Assembly: GCA_017311185.1 (NCBI GenBank)
Contig: JAESUZ010000753.1
Coordinates: forward strand, 1,736,001-1,800,000
DNA length: 64,000 nucleotides
Direction of reading: 5' to 3'
Origin: Proteles cristata cristata
Lineage: Eukaryota > Chordata > Mammalia > Carnivora > Hyaenidae
Shown here: in pieces, positions 1 to 15,200 of the stretch
How the letters are laid out: every line of letters begins with the position of its first letter
Numbering within the stretch: the stretch's first letter is position 1
Made by a program: the position numbers and the translations under genes
Notes under the pieces: model-generated
The model's input: only the letters and a program-made list of their open reading frames with translations
Database searches by the model: none
What the model was told of the DNA's origin: nothing

Positions 1-138
1 CAGTTAATGAGTTCAAGCCCTGCAACAGGTTGCGCTGACAGCTCAGAGCATAGAACCTGGAGCCTGCTTTGGATAAGGTCTCCCTCTCTGCCCCTCCCCT
101 GCTTGTGCTCTCTCTCTCTCTCAAAAATAAACACTAAA
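1..138 (+). repeat. Feliform tRNA-Lys SINE, cut by window edge
   Basis: The sequence matches the middle and tail of the carnivore SINE (CT-rich block, then AAAAATAAACA). The head lies outside the window. Confidence 0.85.
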
Positions 139-357
139 GGGGTGCCTGGGTGGCTCAGTCAGTTAAGTGTTAGACTGTGGCTCAGGTCATGATCTCAGTT
201 TATAGGCCTGAGCCCTGCATCAGGCTCTGTGCTGACACCTCAGCCTGGAGTCGGCTTCGAGTGTGTAACCCAACCTTGTTGCTCCTCCCCCATTCACACT
301 CTTTCTCTTGCTCTCAAAAATGAATAAACATTGTAAAAACATTTTAATTAAAAAATA
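139..357 (+). repeat. Feliform tRNA-Lys SINE
   Basis: A full-length copy follows the previous SINE directly: head GGGGTGCCTGGGTGGCTCAG, CT-rich body, A-rich tail. It sits in a NEXN intron. Confidence 0.9.
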
Positions 358-774
358 ACAATGTCTTGTGTTCAATACTCCTTGTTTGTATTCCAGACAT
401 TGTTCAAGGTAACCTCATCCATATAACCTCCCCCAATCAAAGAATTGCAGTTCCTTGTAGCCCTTAATCTGTATCACTCATTTATTTAATCAATTGTTTT
501 ATAAGTGTTTGACTTTTTAGTTTTCCAAGAAGGCATACTCCAAAACCATTTCTGTCCCTCACTTTTATCTCATGTTCACTGTCCAATTGTGCTTCCTTTA
601 ATATTCATGTGTTAGGTATCCATACCCTAAGAAGGCACCCAGAGAACAAAGATCATTCCATCTTTTAGGACTCTAGGTAGGTTCATTTCCCAGAAACATT
701 ATTAGTCTGGCTTTCAAGGATTCAAGAAAAAGCAACACTTGTACTTAATAACTGAAAGACTAGTCATAAACTTT
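358..774. other. NEXN intron, nothing recognised
   Basis: AT-rich unique-looking sequence without a recognisable exon or repeat. Confidence 0.4.
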
Positions 775-785
775 CTCCCAATTCA

Positions 786-1004
786 TTTTTTTTTTTAAAT
801 GTTTTTTATTTATTTTTAGGAGAGAGAGAGAGACAGCGTGAGCAGGGGAGGGTCAGAGAGAGAGGGAGTCACAGACTGAAACAGGCTCCAGGCTCTGAGC
901 TGGCAGTCAGCACAGAGCCCGACGCGGGGCTCGAACCCACGAACCGCGAGATCATGACCTAAACGAAAGTCAGACGCTTAACGACTAAGCCACCCAGGCG
1001 CCCC
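786..1004 (-). repeat. Feliform SINE, reverse, with target-site duplication
   Basis: A reverse copy runs from a T-run to CCCAGGCGCCCC. It is flanked by a 15-bp direct repeat CTCCCAATTCATTTT (775-789 and 1004-1018), the mark of LINE-driven insertion. Confidence 0.92.
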
Positions 1005-1018
1005 TCCCAATTCATTTT

Positions 1019-3517
<2,499 letters not shown>

Positions 3518-4510
3518 TCACTTTTAATCTATAACTTTTATTGTATTTAAATTTTTTCCCTTAAAAAAAAAAAATCACTTTTCTTCTTCTCTTTTTTAGC
3601 TGACGACTACTAGCTTCCCTTCCCTCTCCCTGGAACTTTCTCTTTCTCTCTCTCCCCCTCCGAATTTCTTACTACATCCATGTTTTCTGTGGCGGGGCCA
3701 AAAATGGAAACCAGAAGTGCCACTATATTGACTTTTTATTCCTTTTCCTAACAGTCTTCAAAACACAAGCTCATCTAAAGAATAGCTTCTTCCTTTCCAA
3801 ATCATCACCAGATTCGTCGCCCTATTATGCAGAAGTTAATGTGTATTTAATGGAGTAGAGTGGAAAAGTTACTCAATTATCCTAAGTTTCTAGCAATTAC
3901 ATTTTAAAGATCACAAAATACATTACTTTGCATGAAAAAGTGACATTTATGAGCTATTTACACCTATAATTAAGAAGACTTCATGAATTTGGAACCTATC
4001 AAGTTTTTCTTAATAGTCATCATTTTTCTTGTTGTAGTTTTAAAGTCTTTCTGGAGCAGATAGGGAAAAGGGGGAGCATGGAGAGCAACAAAAGTTAAGA
4101 TTTTTAAGGAGAAAATTTAATGGAAACCACTGCCTATACAGAATTCTGAGTGTTGAGACTATTATTAACATGTACTTTTCAAATGTGTGTTATATTCAAG
4201 CTTATAAAGCAAATTTATGTTGTGACCTTGCCTGAACAAATTATATTTTAGTAAGAAAACTGTACCAGTAATTCATGCAGAAGAAAACACTTTCAACGTA
4301 ATTCAAGATTTCAAGGTCTAAGAGGGGGGAAAAAAGGCATAATCTTCAGTTTTAAAATGTGGTCTAAAATAAGTTTGTTTGTAAATAATTACCATGTTCT
4401 ATTACCAAGTTGTTTTATATTTTAGTTTTCTGGAAGACAGTTTTATTTTACAATGTAAACCCATAATAAAATAACTTGTGTATTAAAAATAAAGTCAATA
4501 TTTTAGAAAA
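3518..4510 (+). other. NEXN: NEXN 3' UTR
   Basis: This follows the NEXN stop codon. AATAAA signals occur at 4465-4470 and 4488-4493, so cleavage is expected near 4505-4515. It holds a pyrimidine-rich strong acceptor-like site (CTTTTTTAG at 3591-3599). No SINE is present. Confidence 0.7.
4488..4493 (+). terminator. NEXN: NEXN polyadenylation signal AATAAA
   Basis: This is the distal of two AATAAA hexamers 23 bp apart (the other is at 4465). It is the last on this strand before the opposing FUBP1 signal. Confidence 0.6.
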
Positions 4511-4555
4511 GAAACAACACTCCCTTGTAATATTCATCAATGTACATTTCTTTCT

Positions 4556-4561
4556 TTTATT
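4556..4561 (-). terminator. FUBP1: FUBP1 distal polyadenylation signal
   Basis: Plus-strand TTTATT is AATAAA on the FUBP1 strand. It is the last such signal before the NEXN 3' end. Confidence 0.5.
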
Positions 4562-7500
4562 GAGGAAACCATAATCAATACAAAATTACAGCAATCATGT
4601 GCCCTTTTACATACAATATCATTAAAGCAAACTCTAAACCACAGTTTGTAAAGTATTCAATTTACCTCAAGTCCAAGCTGCATCTCCCTAAGACACTGTT
4701 CCCATCACAGTAGCCATTTTAAGCCAATCTTCTTTTTACACACGGGTAGTTTCTGTAGAGAACACTTTTCTCAGGACGAAAATGCATCGAGCATGCATAA
4801 GAAAAAATATATATATATATGCGCAAATACATTTAAGAGTTTCTATAGGGCTATCATTGAAGAAAATAAAACCTTGGGATTTAGTTGCTTCTTTTTCAAA
4901 AGCACCAATTTAAATCCCTCAGAAGTTTATACTGTGGCAAGATAACTCAAGTGACTAAACAAAAAATAAAGGTTATTTTCAGTGTCAAAATTATCTTTAG
5001 GTACTGTTAAAATACATTTGAAAATGAGGCAGAATTTTCAGAAAATAAAAAGACATCCTCATTGATTAATAGTGTCTACATCCTTACTCTAGACAACAGA
5101 TGTTTGCAGGTAGAATTGGTTCTCCTGGCAGAGTACTCAAACAAATGTTATCACTTCTGCATATATTCCTATTTCCCTCTTAAGATACTCTGCTACTCCT
5201 ACCCAAACCCATCCTTTTGAATTAACTACTAAGGTATTTGTCTAAGGAAATATCTTACAATGTTTATAAGCTAATATTAAATCATCAGTTTTAGTATTAA
5301 AACCATTTTCATTAAAAATAAAAGTATACTTTTCATTTCTAAAAGAAACATTAAACCCATTAGAATTCTAGTATCACCACACTAAAATATCTTAAAAAAC
5401 AAAACAAACACATTGTCAAGTTTTTAAGTGCTAAATAAATCAGTTCAATTTCAATCTAAACATTGTTTCTACCACTCCTAACATCCATTGCATTCAAGTC
5501 AACTGGCTCACCTTTTCTGCTTTCCATGTATTTCAAGGTTAAGATTAGCGCCATGTAAAAAAATGCAGTATCAGTGAAGGCTTATGGTAATGAATTAAAA
5601 AAACTCTTGAGATAGAAACAATGCCCCAAATATCTATTAGCATTCATCTATATTTTATAAAAATGCAAACTACAGCTAACCAAAAATTGAAAGGCTCAAG
5701 GTTCAAAGATCTCCTTTATATTATTAATCTTAACACACCTATCATTGACTATTAAAACAATACACACACACACATAAATGTGGTGCAGTAACTACACAAC
5801 TTACAAAATTTAACAGTTCATGGAACATTTAAGACCAAGCGAATAGCACTTTAAAATGAAAAGTGATCAAAAGCAGGTACATAACACCCTATACCATATT
5901 ATGTATGGGAATACATTTCATATTTCTCAATTATGATTTGCCAATTTTACCTTCTACATTGAGCCCTTCTATGGTCCATGCTCATCGGCTCACCAATGGC
6001 ATACACTCAAAGGATTCCTCTTTATGGGTAACTATCTCAGGACCTGATTTTATGAGCTATGATTTGGTGCTTGCAGCATCTTCAGCACTGTGTGTGAAAA
6101 TGAAGGCAGTATTTTTGAATATTTTTCTTTGTTGTAGAGATAAGCAGGAGTTTTAAAAGGATCAGCACATTTTAGAAACTGAATAAACAAAACTGATAGG
6201 ATGCTGCTTTAATACATTCATCTTAACTAAAAATATGTACCAGTTAAAATCATCTATAAGAACACAAACATTTTAAACTGGCAAAAAAGTAAAATGCAGC
6301 GTCAATTATTAAAGTATTATAAATCAGAAAAATATTGGTTGCTATACAGATTATGAAAGGTTATTTGCTATACAGTTAACATTTCACTGATGCACATGCC
6401 TTATCAAAACATACTGCCAGTATTCCTTATATTTTCCTTTTTCAGCGTATATAAAATTTACGAAAACTGAATTGTCTAAAAAAAGTCATAATAAAACTCT
6501 GACCCATAATATCCTTACTAAATTATTATATTTTAAGAATAAGAAAAAAATAGACTCCATAGCTTTGGAGGGCAAAGAAAATGTCCTGTCAATCATAAAA
6601 AGATGGTGAAGGCTGTTGAAGTTTCTAACCAAGTGATTTCCTAAATCTTGAAACTACGTAATTGCCCTTTCTTAATTTTAACAATTCTTCCACAGTTGGG
6701 AAAAGATTACAAAAAGTTTGGATGTAGTTCAATTATAGCAGCAATCTACTCATTTCTTTTTTGTTTTAATAAAAAAAATTAAAATAAAAAACATTACCCA
6801 GAAATGTAAACAGTTGTTTGAACAACTTACAGACTTTCCACTGAAAAGGTAGCATAAATAACAAAATACATTTTGGGGAAGCAGTAGCAGATTGCTTTTG
6901 AATACACAACCACGAAAACCTCACAGGGACAACATTAATGTACTGAAATATTTATTTATATATGTCCTTAGGTTGTGCTTACCTGTTGCTTTTTGCAGCA
7001 GAACCTAAGGTGGAAGGTCTGGGAAGGCACTGTGAAGTATAAATAATTGCACTGTTTGCAATTAATAAAGATTTTAAACCTTAAATGAATCAAAATCAAC
7101 AGCCTCCAATTTGTGAGTTATGATATTGAATCCAACTGAACTATTTCTTCAGTTTAATTAATAAATGCACCACTTTCCTAAAAGGTCATCTATAAAACAG
7201 TATCATGCAAAATACTGAAATTGTTCATGTCAATTACCCTACTCTTAAAGGTAACACATAACTAACTCCTTAACTATTAAACTTCGAACTAGAACTATAT
7301 ATCCATATCTAAATAAGGGCAAGGGAAATCACTCCAGGTTCTATAAAACAATCAAAAACATTTCAAAATATCTATAATGAACTGTACTGCTATTTTCTAC
7401 CCTGTAAGTAATCTCAACATTTATGTCCTTGTACATCTTCCTTTACAGTATATTCAGAACTGGTGCTCCCTACCAATGAAAAGACTATATATATATTTAT

Positions 7501-8875
7501 GAAATGGTGTTAAAACTGCTACATTGCTTAGTATTTGCAAACTGAAAATCACTTCTGTCTGATACATTTTCAAGTCTTTCATATTAATATATAAGATATG
7601 CATACTGTACACTGAAAAGCAATATATTTTAGGAGCACCAATGAGTAATACTATTCAATTTTCATGATCAGTTTTCTTTAGCTATAGCTAAAGCATATCA
7701 AAAATACTTACCCATTAAGCTCACTTAAAAAAAAATACAGACCTATGTATTATTCTATGTTAAATTAAGAAGCAGTTAGGGTTTTCCAAGATATCAGCAC
7801 TGTATTCCAACATAATATTCACACAAAGTATGGCATTTACATTATGTGGAACATTGACAAAAAGATACTGTTGCAGTTCATCAATTTGTCATTCTGATGT
7901 ACTTACAGTGCAATGCTCCTTGAAGGAACACAATCAAGGATGATACACAGCACAGTCCTCCTCACCCCTACAGAGCTAGTTCTATACTGGCTGGATCAAA
8001 CCTGCACTTCAACAGACAATGGCAAGACAGACTGTATTTGCATGTAGTCTAATATATTAATATGCAAAGAGCCAACAAATATGCAAAGAGTAAAACAATG
8101 GATTTCAACAAAATATCAGAACTTCAGCATGAGTGTTATAGAGTAATAAAGTGATTTCAAGTACATAAAAAATTAAGTTGATTCAATGATTGGACTTGTG
8201 CATTTACAAAACAAAGCTTATCTATACTGCAAAAAGAAAAAAAAGAAAAAAGCTTGAACATTTCCATACCCCAATAATGTTTCAATGGCAGATGCACTGT
8301 AGCTATACTTTTTGCATACTATTCACTTTTCTACCCTAAATATAAAAAGAAACACACTAATATTGTATACATTGAAAGTTTCTTTACATGAAAAAACTTC
8401 TTATTCAACTACTCATATTCACTATCTGAAAACTGTTTAAAATTAGTTATGCTGAAACAGTCTTGGAAATCGAAGTAATTATCAAATTAAGAACAGAAAG
8501 GTTAACTGTTATAGCAGCAGTACAGATCTGAAACAGTGGTCATGTATAAAAGGAAATTTCACTGTTAATGCAATGGAAGTATGCCAAAAGATCACTGTAC
8601 ACACATGCAGTTTTTAATCAAACAGAAGGAAAAAAAATGAAGATATCAGGATTACTTGTGCTGAAACAGCCAAATACAATAAATGGAAAAGATCCTCCAA
8701 TCTACTACTATACTGCAAGGGGGAAAAAACATGCCAGTGTTTAAAAACTCAATTAATATTTCATGGGGAAAGCTTATATTTTGTGTATATGTATCTTAAT
8801 TTATCATTGCTAAGAAATTATGAATCCTTTAAATACCCACATATCCAACTTACCGACACAGGAGGTTTCATATCA

Positions 8876-8881
8876 TTTATT
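8876..8881 (-). terminator. FUBP1: FUBP1 proximal polyadenylation signal
   Basis: AATAAA on the minus strand lies about 340 nt past the stop codon. It is a good candidate for the short mRNA form. Confidence 0.55.
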
Positions 8882-9217
8882 GTAAAGCACAAAACAGGCA
8901 TTTTAAAAGTGAAAGTATACATTGAAAAAGTACATTTATATCACAAAGCATTGACCACATAATAGTTGCAAATACATTTGCTGGAATGTGTACATCTACA
9001 CTAAATACTAAAAACAAACCAATTTTCATTTCTACACAGAAATATTAACCTCCTATCAGTAGTGATAGATATTTTGTACATTTTCAAAAAAAAAAAAAAA
9101 CACTATTTTAAACCAAAAACAAAATTAAGATCTTCATCAAGTCGTCTGCATCCATATATTTAACAAAGGTTTTTTTCCCCCACACAATGAAGCAAATACT
9201 GTATTGTCCACTTCTTA

Positions 9218-9226
9218 TTATTGGCC
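9218..9226 (-). CDS. FUBP1: FUBP1 last coding exon (GQ-stop)
   Basis: After CTTCTGCACAG the exon reads GGC CAA TAA, giving the family C-terminus PAPQGQ. The exon continues as 3' UTR. Confidence 0.93.
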   Translation of the reverse strand, partial: GQ

Positions 9227-12200
9227 CTGTGCAGAAGAGATACATAAGAAATACACAAAAAGTTAAAGAAAATCCTTTAAATGGAGCTAACTCAGGAGTG
9301 AATCCTTTAAGAAAGAAAAACTGGTTAATATAAATGGTGGTGGCTTCTTGCATGATTTGCAAATCCCTGGGGGAAAAAAATTTATTTTTAAAATCAAAGG
9401 CATTGTAGAAATATTCAGCACTCAGATGCCAGAAAGCATTATAAAAAAAAACAAAAAAACCCAAATAATACATCACAGTACTTCATTTAGTTATGCTATG
9501 CCAGATAAAAATTTAAAAGGCAAACATAATCCCAAACAGACAAAACAGTAAACATGCAGAAAACATGACTGGAGTAGAAATCAACACATTAGCAAGTTTA
9601 GTATACCTGAGGTGCTGGAGGATGCTGTGGCATTCCCTGGGGACTTGTCTGGGCATAGTAGGCTGCTTGTTGTCTATAGTACTCAGCCCAGGCTGCACTA
9701 TAATCTGGCTGACCACCTGGTGGAGCACCAGTAGGAGCAGGAACCGCTTGACCTTTGAGAAAACAGAACAACTTTGTTGCTGTAACCACAATTAAAAGCC
9801 CAAAAGAATCTCATTTCTAATAAAAACAATACCTTGCTTCTTGTAATATTCCTCCCAAGCTTTTGAATAATCTTGTGTCTGCCCTTGTTGACCTAAAAAA
9901 AACCCCCTAAATTTTAATACAAAATTATATCCACTGTAAGTACAGGTTATAAAGACAAGCACAGAGGGTCAGAATTGCTCCTGTTTTATCTTATTCATTA
10001 GTGTCAGAAGACTACTCTGTAATTAAAGAAATCAGAATGCTGTTTCTTTTTGCCTTATATTAATCTTGTAGTTCTAGAGCACCACTATTAATAGAAAGCA
10101 GAATCAAAACCATCCACATAGTTTTAACAAGAAAGTCAACGATTAAGGCATAATCTGGATTCAATTACAGAGTTTATAAATATTAATGTTCTAAAGTGAG
10201 TTTAGCAAGTACTTCAAGTAAACAATCTATGGTTCCCTGATAGTGATGTTGGGCGCAGGGAGGGGGGGGAGACCACTATTTTTCTTGTCTTATTCATTTG
10301 GATGTTACACTACAGGTTTTAAACAAAATGTAAATCTTCGATGGAGAACATTTTTGAAAAACAAAAAACCCACCTGAAATTACTTAAAGACTTCATTATT
10401 TTCAGATACGGTCAAGATCTTTGTTTCCTGATTTGTGACCTATAAACTATGTGTATGAGGACTAACCATCAAAATACCCTTGAATAATAAGGTGTTTAAA
10501 GTTTTAATATCATGTGTTCATACCACAAGACAATTTTATTAAAAGTAACATGACAAAGAACATAAAGAACAATTACCAAAGACACTGAAGAAGTAAAATC
10601 ACTGAAACACAAAACTCAACAAACAGCTTTCATGAGCAGGTATTTTTTTAAAGCAGGGTAATAATATTCCTGAAAGACTTAACAACCAAACGCAACACAC
10701 GAAGCTTAAAATGGGCTTTGGATCAAAACAAACAGAAAGAGAAAACACACACACACCACCCCCCACCCCCCCGAGACATTTTCTGACAACCAAAGAAAAT
10801 ATGGTCTATATATAGTTGATATTTCTGAAATAATTTATTTAAAACTGTCTGCAACCTATTTTGTAAAGGCTCAGGCATAAAAAATACGTATATGCACACA
10901 GACACAAATTACATGATAAACTTTTTATAAAGGTTGAATCTGAGTAGAAAATATAAATATGGGTGTTCACTGTACGATTTCTCCAATTTTTTCAAGGTAT
11001 ATAAACTTATGAAATAAAAAATGTGGGGAGAAGGAACATGTTTTCCTACTGAGCTCCTTTCTTTGAGTAGAATTTTATTTAGCTTATTACCTTACCTGAT
11101 AAAATTATTATGGCTAGGTAAAAAGTACTAAAGAACAGACACAGAGAAAGTTGTTTTTACGTTTGTTAGATGTTACCAACAAGGGAACTTTATATAGCTG
11201 CAGAAAACAGGCTATCACCATCAATCACAAAATCGAACAATTAAAAGCAACTAAGTGTACAGAAGCTTAACTTTTATGAGTAACTTTAAAAATCCAAGAA
11301 AAAACTCCCTTCTATAGGCAACAGAGAAATTCCATTTAAGATGAAGAAAATTCTCTTATTTTTGTTTTCCATAATTCTTTTCAAAGAAAAGTGAGTTTAA
11401 TATTTTGATCCAATGAGGAGACACAATTCAAGCAAATCTGAAATAAGTTTCAGTATTTAGACAACTGCCAAATATTGCAGGGTACCAAGAGTAATAAAAC
11501 CACACAATGTCTCTTAGAAACTGGCCACTTGAAAACCTGCTGACTTGAGGCCAAACTTGGTTAAGTCAGCAACAATTTCTACTTCAGGTTTACAAAAAGG
11601 AACCAAACATCACTGTTAAGAGACACTCATTTTAGAGGCAAAATTACAGTATAAGATGAACAGGGAGACACAGTAAGAAAATTCATCAAACGCCAGTGTT
11701 CCCTACTGTCCCATCTCAAACATTTCTGTGGAAAGTAAAAGGTAATCATGTCAGACTATCAGAAAATCAAAGCACTTGGTAAGTCCTAAATACCTCACAT
11801 TCCAATCTTGAAGGTATCCAAAGAAAAACTCATCTCACCCCTCCAATCTGAGGGGCAAGTTTTGCCCTGCTAGAAAAGAACGAACTCTTCCTATTTACTT
11901 AGGACTTGACCTCCCCTAGCCTCTTGTGCCTTTTTGCCTACTTTAGGAGTGTATGCAGTTTGCTCTCTTTATCCTTCTTACTTTAAGAACTATTTTGAGT
12001 TTATACTTTAGAACATCCCTTAATATTTACATATAGATTTAAGGTTTGACTTTAATTTCATTCAAGAAGACTTGACCTAGAGTTCACAATACACCACTTA
12101 CATTATAAGAGTCTTAGTCTCTAAGTCAAACTTTTCCAAAAATGCCTTCACTAGACCTCTTCCAAATAGGAACTGCCTGTCTCCACATTGAAATCCAGTT

Positions 12201-15200
12201 GGATCTCTAGGAGTTTACTTATTACAAAAGTTCCCTCACTCTAGCTTCAAAAATAACCACTCTCTGAGCTTTGCTGCCATTCCTTTTAAGACTTAACATT
12301 TCCAGGGCGCCTGGGTGGCTCAGTCGGTTGAGTGTCTGGCTTTGGCTCAGGTCATGATCTCACCAGTCAAGCGTTCAAGCCCCGCGCAGGGCTCCGTGCT
12401 GACAGCTAGCTCAGAGCCTGGATCCTGCCTGGGACTCTGTGTCTCCCACTCTCTCTCTGACCCTCCCCTGCTCACGCTATACCTCACTCTCAGGGGGAAA
12501 AAAAAAAAGTTAAAAAGATTAAAAAAAAAAAAAGACTTAACATTTCCTTTGTTAACCCCTCTATAATCTCGTCTCTGCAAATTTCTCTCCTAAATTCTCT
12601 TGGGAGTTAATTCTGAGAAATTCAGAACGGTTTCAGAAAACGAAACTAATTAGAAACCTAACTTGAGGCACCTGCATGGGTCAGTTGGTTAAGTGTCTGA
12701 CCGGTTCAGGTCACAATCTCACAGCTCATGGGTTCAAGCCCTGCGTCAGGCTCTGTGCTAACAGTTCAGAGCATGGGGACTGCTTCAGATTCTGTCTCCC
12801 TCTTTCTCTCAAAAATAAACATTAAAAAAAAACGCCTGTTTCAAGAGGTTTACTTACTTATAAGCAATGACACATTTATAATGTTAGTGGATATTCTCTG
12901 TTCTTAACAGGAAAAGTTGAAATTTGGGTTCAAAAGCTGGGACAGCCTGCCTAGTTTAGTAAAAGGTTACTAGATTGGGAACTGGGATGTCCAGAGTCCT
13001 AAAAAATCCTCTCTGCCATGGAAGGAGTTCAACTTGGCCTCTCCAAATAAGGGAGATGGATTTGGAGATAAAGATTTTTATCTCCCTAACATCTTATTAT
13101 TTTTCTTTATTATATCTTCCCTTTAATTTAAAAATCTTGAAACTGTACTGGTAGAGCATATGACTCGACCTCGGGGTTGGGAGTTCAAGCCCCACATTGG
13201 GCACAGAGATTACTTAAATCTTGAAAATTGAACTGTATTAGTTTTATGCTTCAATATCTGACAAATAAAATCCACCCAAAAGAAATTAAGGTAGTTAAGC
13301 AACCACTCATTTGCAATAATGATTTCCATACAATAAAATAAATTGACTTTGTAGCTATGTTTAAAGACCTGGCAATTTAATATTATTTCCCTTAAGATTT
13401 ATATGTGAAATTATCATTCATCTTATCCTTTGCTCAAAAAATTAACAGCTGATCACTACAGAGCTACAAAAAAAAAACTAAGGAAAAAAAAAAACAGTGA
13501 GGGTTCTCCACAAAGGATTCAAGACAGTCCAGCATACTATCTCTAAACCTAAAATTTTACAGTCAGCACAGTAAAGGTAGAAAATGAAAAATTAAAAGAA
13601 ATGCCAAGGTAAAAATTCTACCCTTAAATAAATCTGAATGGTATTAAGACCTCACAGATTAGATTCAACACACCTGTTTACTCCGGACAAGTAAAAGGTA
13701 AAAAAGCTAAACCATAAATTTATCAATGGCAGTGCTCCAAACCAATGATGAAATATAATAAAACGTAAGTTGCACCAACCCCCCGATAATTATCTAAGTC
13801 CACAAGCAGGCCTGTTTTTACTCATTTTTAATATTAATCTGAGGAACATCTCTGGCATGTTCACCACAGTGAAAATATGTCAGACCCAGGGATTTTTAAT
13901 TGCAATATGCTCAAATCTTTAAAACGGTGACATTATTTCATACAAGTTAAAATGACCATAGGTCCTGACCACTAATACTATCATGGGATGTCTGTTACTA
14001 CCATTCTCAGTTATTTTCAAAAGAATATTCCAGCCAGGATAATAAATTATTTAATCACCCTAATTAGAATATACTGTTTTGAGGTTAGTTTTTTGAAAAG
14101 TATTCTTTGCAGAATTTTAGCTATTATAGACTCCCCTAAGAAAGGTCACAGAAACACAAATGTTTTTGCCTCAAGAATGTAGCATGGAAAGTCATTCTAA
14201 CAGGAAAAACCATTTTTCTTTCTTTAAACAGAAGTTGTGTAAAACATTCTTATCATCAAGTAAATGTATCCTACACACAAAAAAATTTAATATAATCACC
14301 CTTCTGGAAAATTTTCATTCTGTAAAGACGACAAATACCCACAGGCAAAAAAAACATTGAAATTTACATTGAAAATCTCAAATGACTGTCTGATAAAATT
14401 TTACCATCTGTACATTCTTTCTACCTGTGAAGAATGGACAAGTTTATCTGTTTAGCTTTCATTTGTGACCAGTGGCTGTAGTGTACTTATGTTAATTTCA
14501 AAAGCCTAACACCATAAGCTTCTAAAAACTAAAACTATCTGTTCAGAAAAATACAGTTGACCCTTGAACAACTCATGGGTTAATGGGTGCCGACCTCTGT
14601 GGAGTTGAAAACACACATACAAACTTTTGACTCCAGGAAAGCTTAACTACTAACAGTCTTTAACCAGAATTCTTACAGATAACAGTCGACCAACACATAT
14701 TTTGAGTATTATATACTGTATCCTACAATAAAGTAAGCTAAAAAAACAAGAAGAAAATCATAAAGAAAATTCATTTATATAGTACTGTGAAAAGTTCACT
14801 TATAAGTCAGACCCACGAAATTCAAACTTATGTTAAGGGTCAAATGAATAATACTAAGATTCCAAATAGTCCCAGAAAAAGGCAAATTTGGGAGGTAGGC
14901 TTGGACCTTAGGCCCTCTTAGAGTTCAAATTCTGGTCCTACCACTTAGTGGCTATACACCTCAACTGTTAGTAGAAGTACAGTTTTCACGTTTGACAATT
15001 TGTAGTAATATATTTAGCAAAACACTTGATTAACAATTGTATCCTCCATGAGAATATAATAACCAGAAGGGCAGAGGCTCCTAGCTATTTATGCCCATAA
15101 TCACATTCTCAGCATCTACCACTATGTTTGGTATGTAGTATCTGTTCTGCAGTTACTGAATGGAAATGGCCTTTCTATAAAAGGAGACTGTTTTTCCTTT

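Larger units (their letters stand above)
4540..9217 (-). other. FUBP1: FUBP1 3' UTR (long form)
   Basis: On the minus strand from the FUBP1 stop to an AATAAA at 4556-4561, about 4.7 kb contain no long ORF and no SINE, though SINEs crowd the rest of the window. That fits a retained long UTR. An earlier signal at 8876-8881 would give a UTR of only about 360 nt. The distal end is inferred. Confidence 0.65.

Noticed and set aside
9108..9476. 122-codon minus-strand frame over the FUBP1 last exon
   Set aside because: It reads the 3' UTR and last intron in a different frame. The true frame stops at 9218-9220.
12315..12566. Open frames with [20 protein letters not shown] translations here and at many other places
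   Set aside because: They are translations of the SINE head and recur wherever a SINE lies; not genes.
13150..13220. tRNA-like sequences in SINE heads
   Set aside because: They carry degraded tRNA features followed by SINE bodies, with no intact cloverleaf; not tRNA genes.
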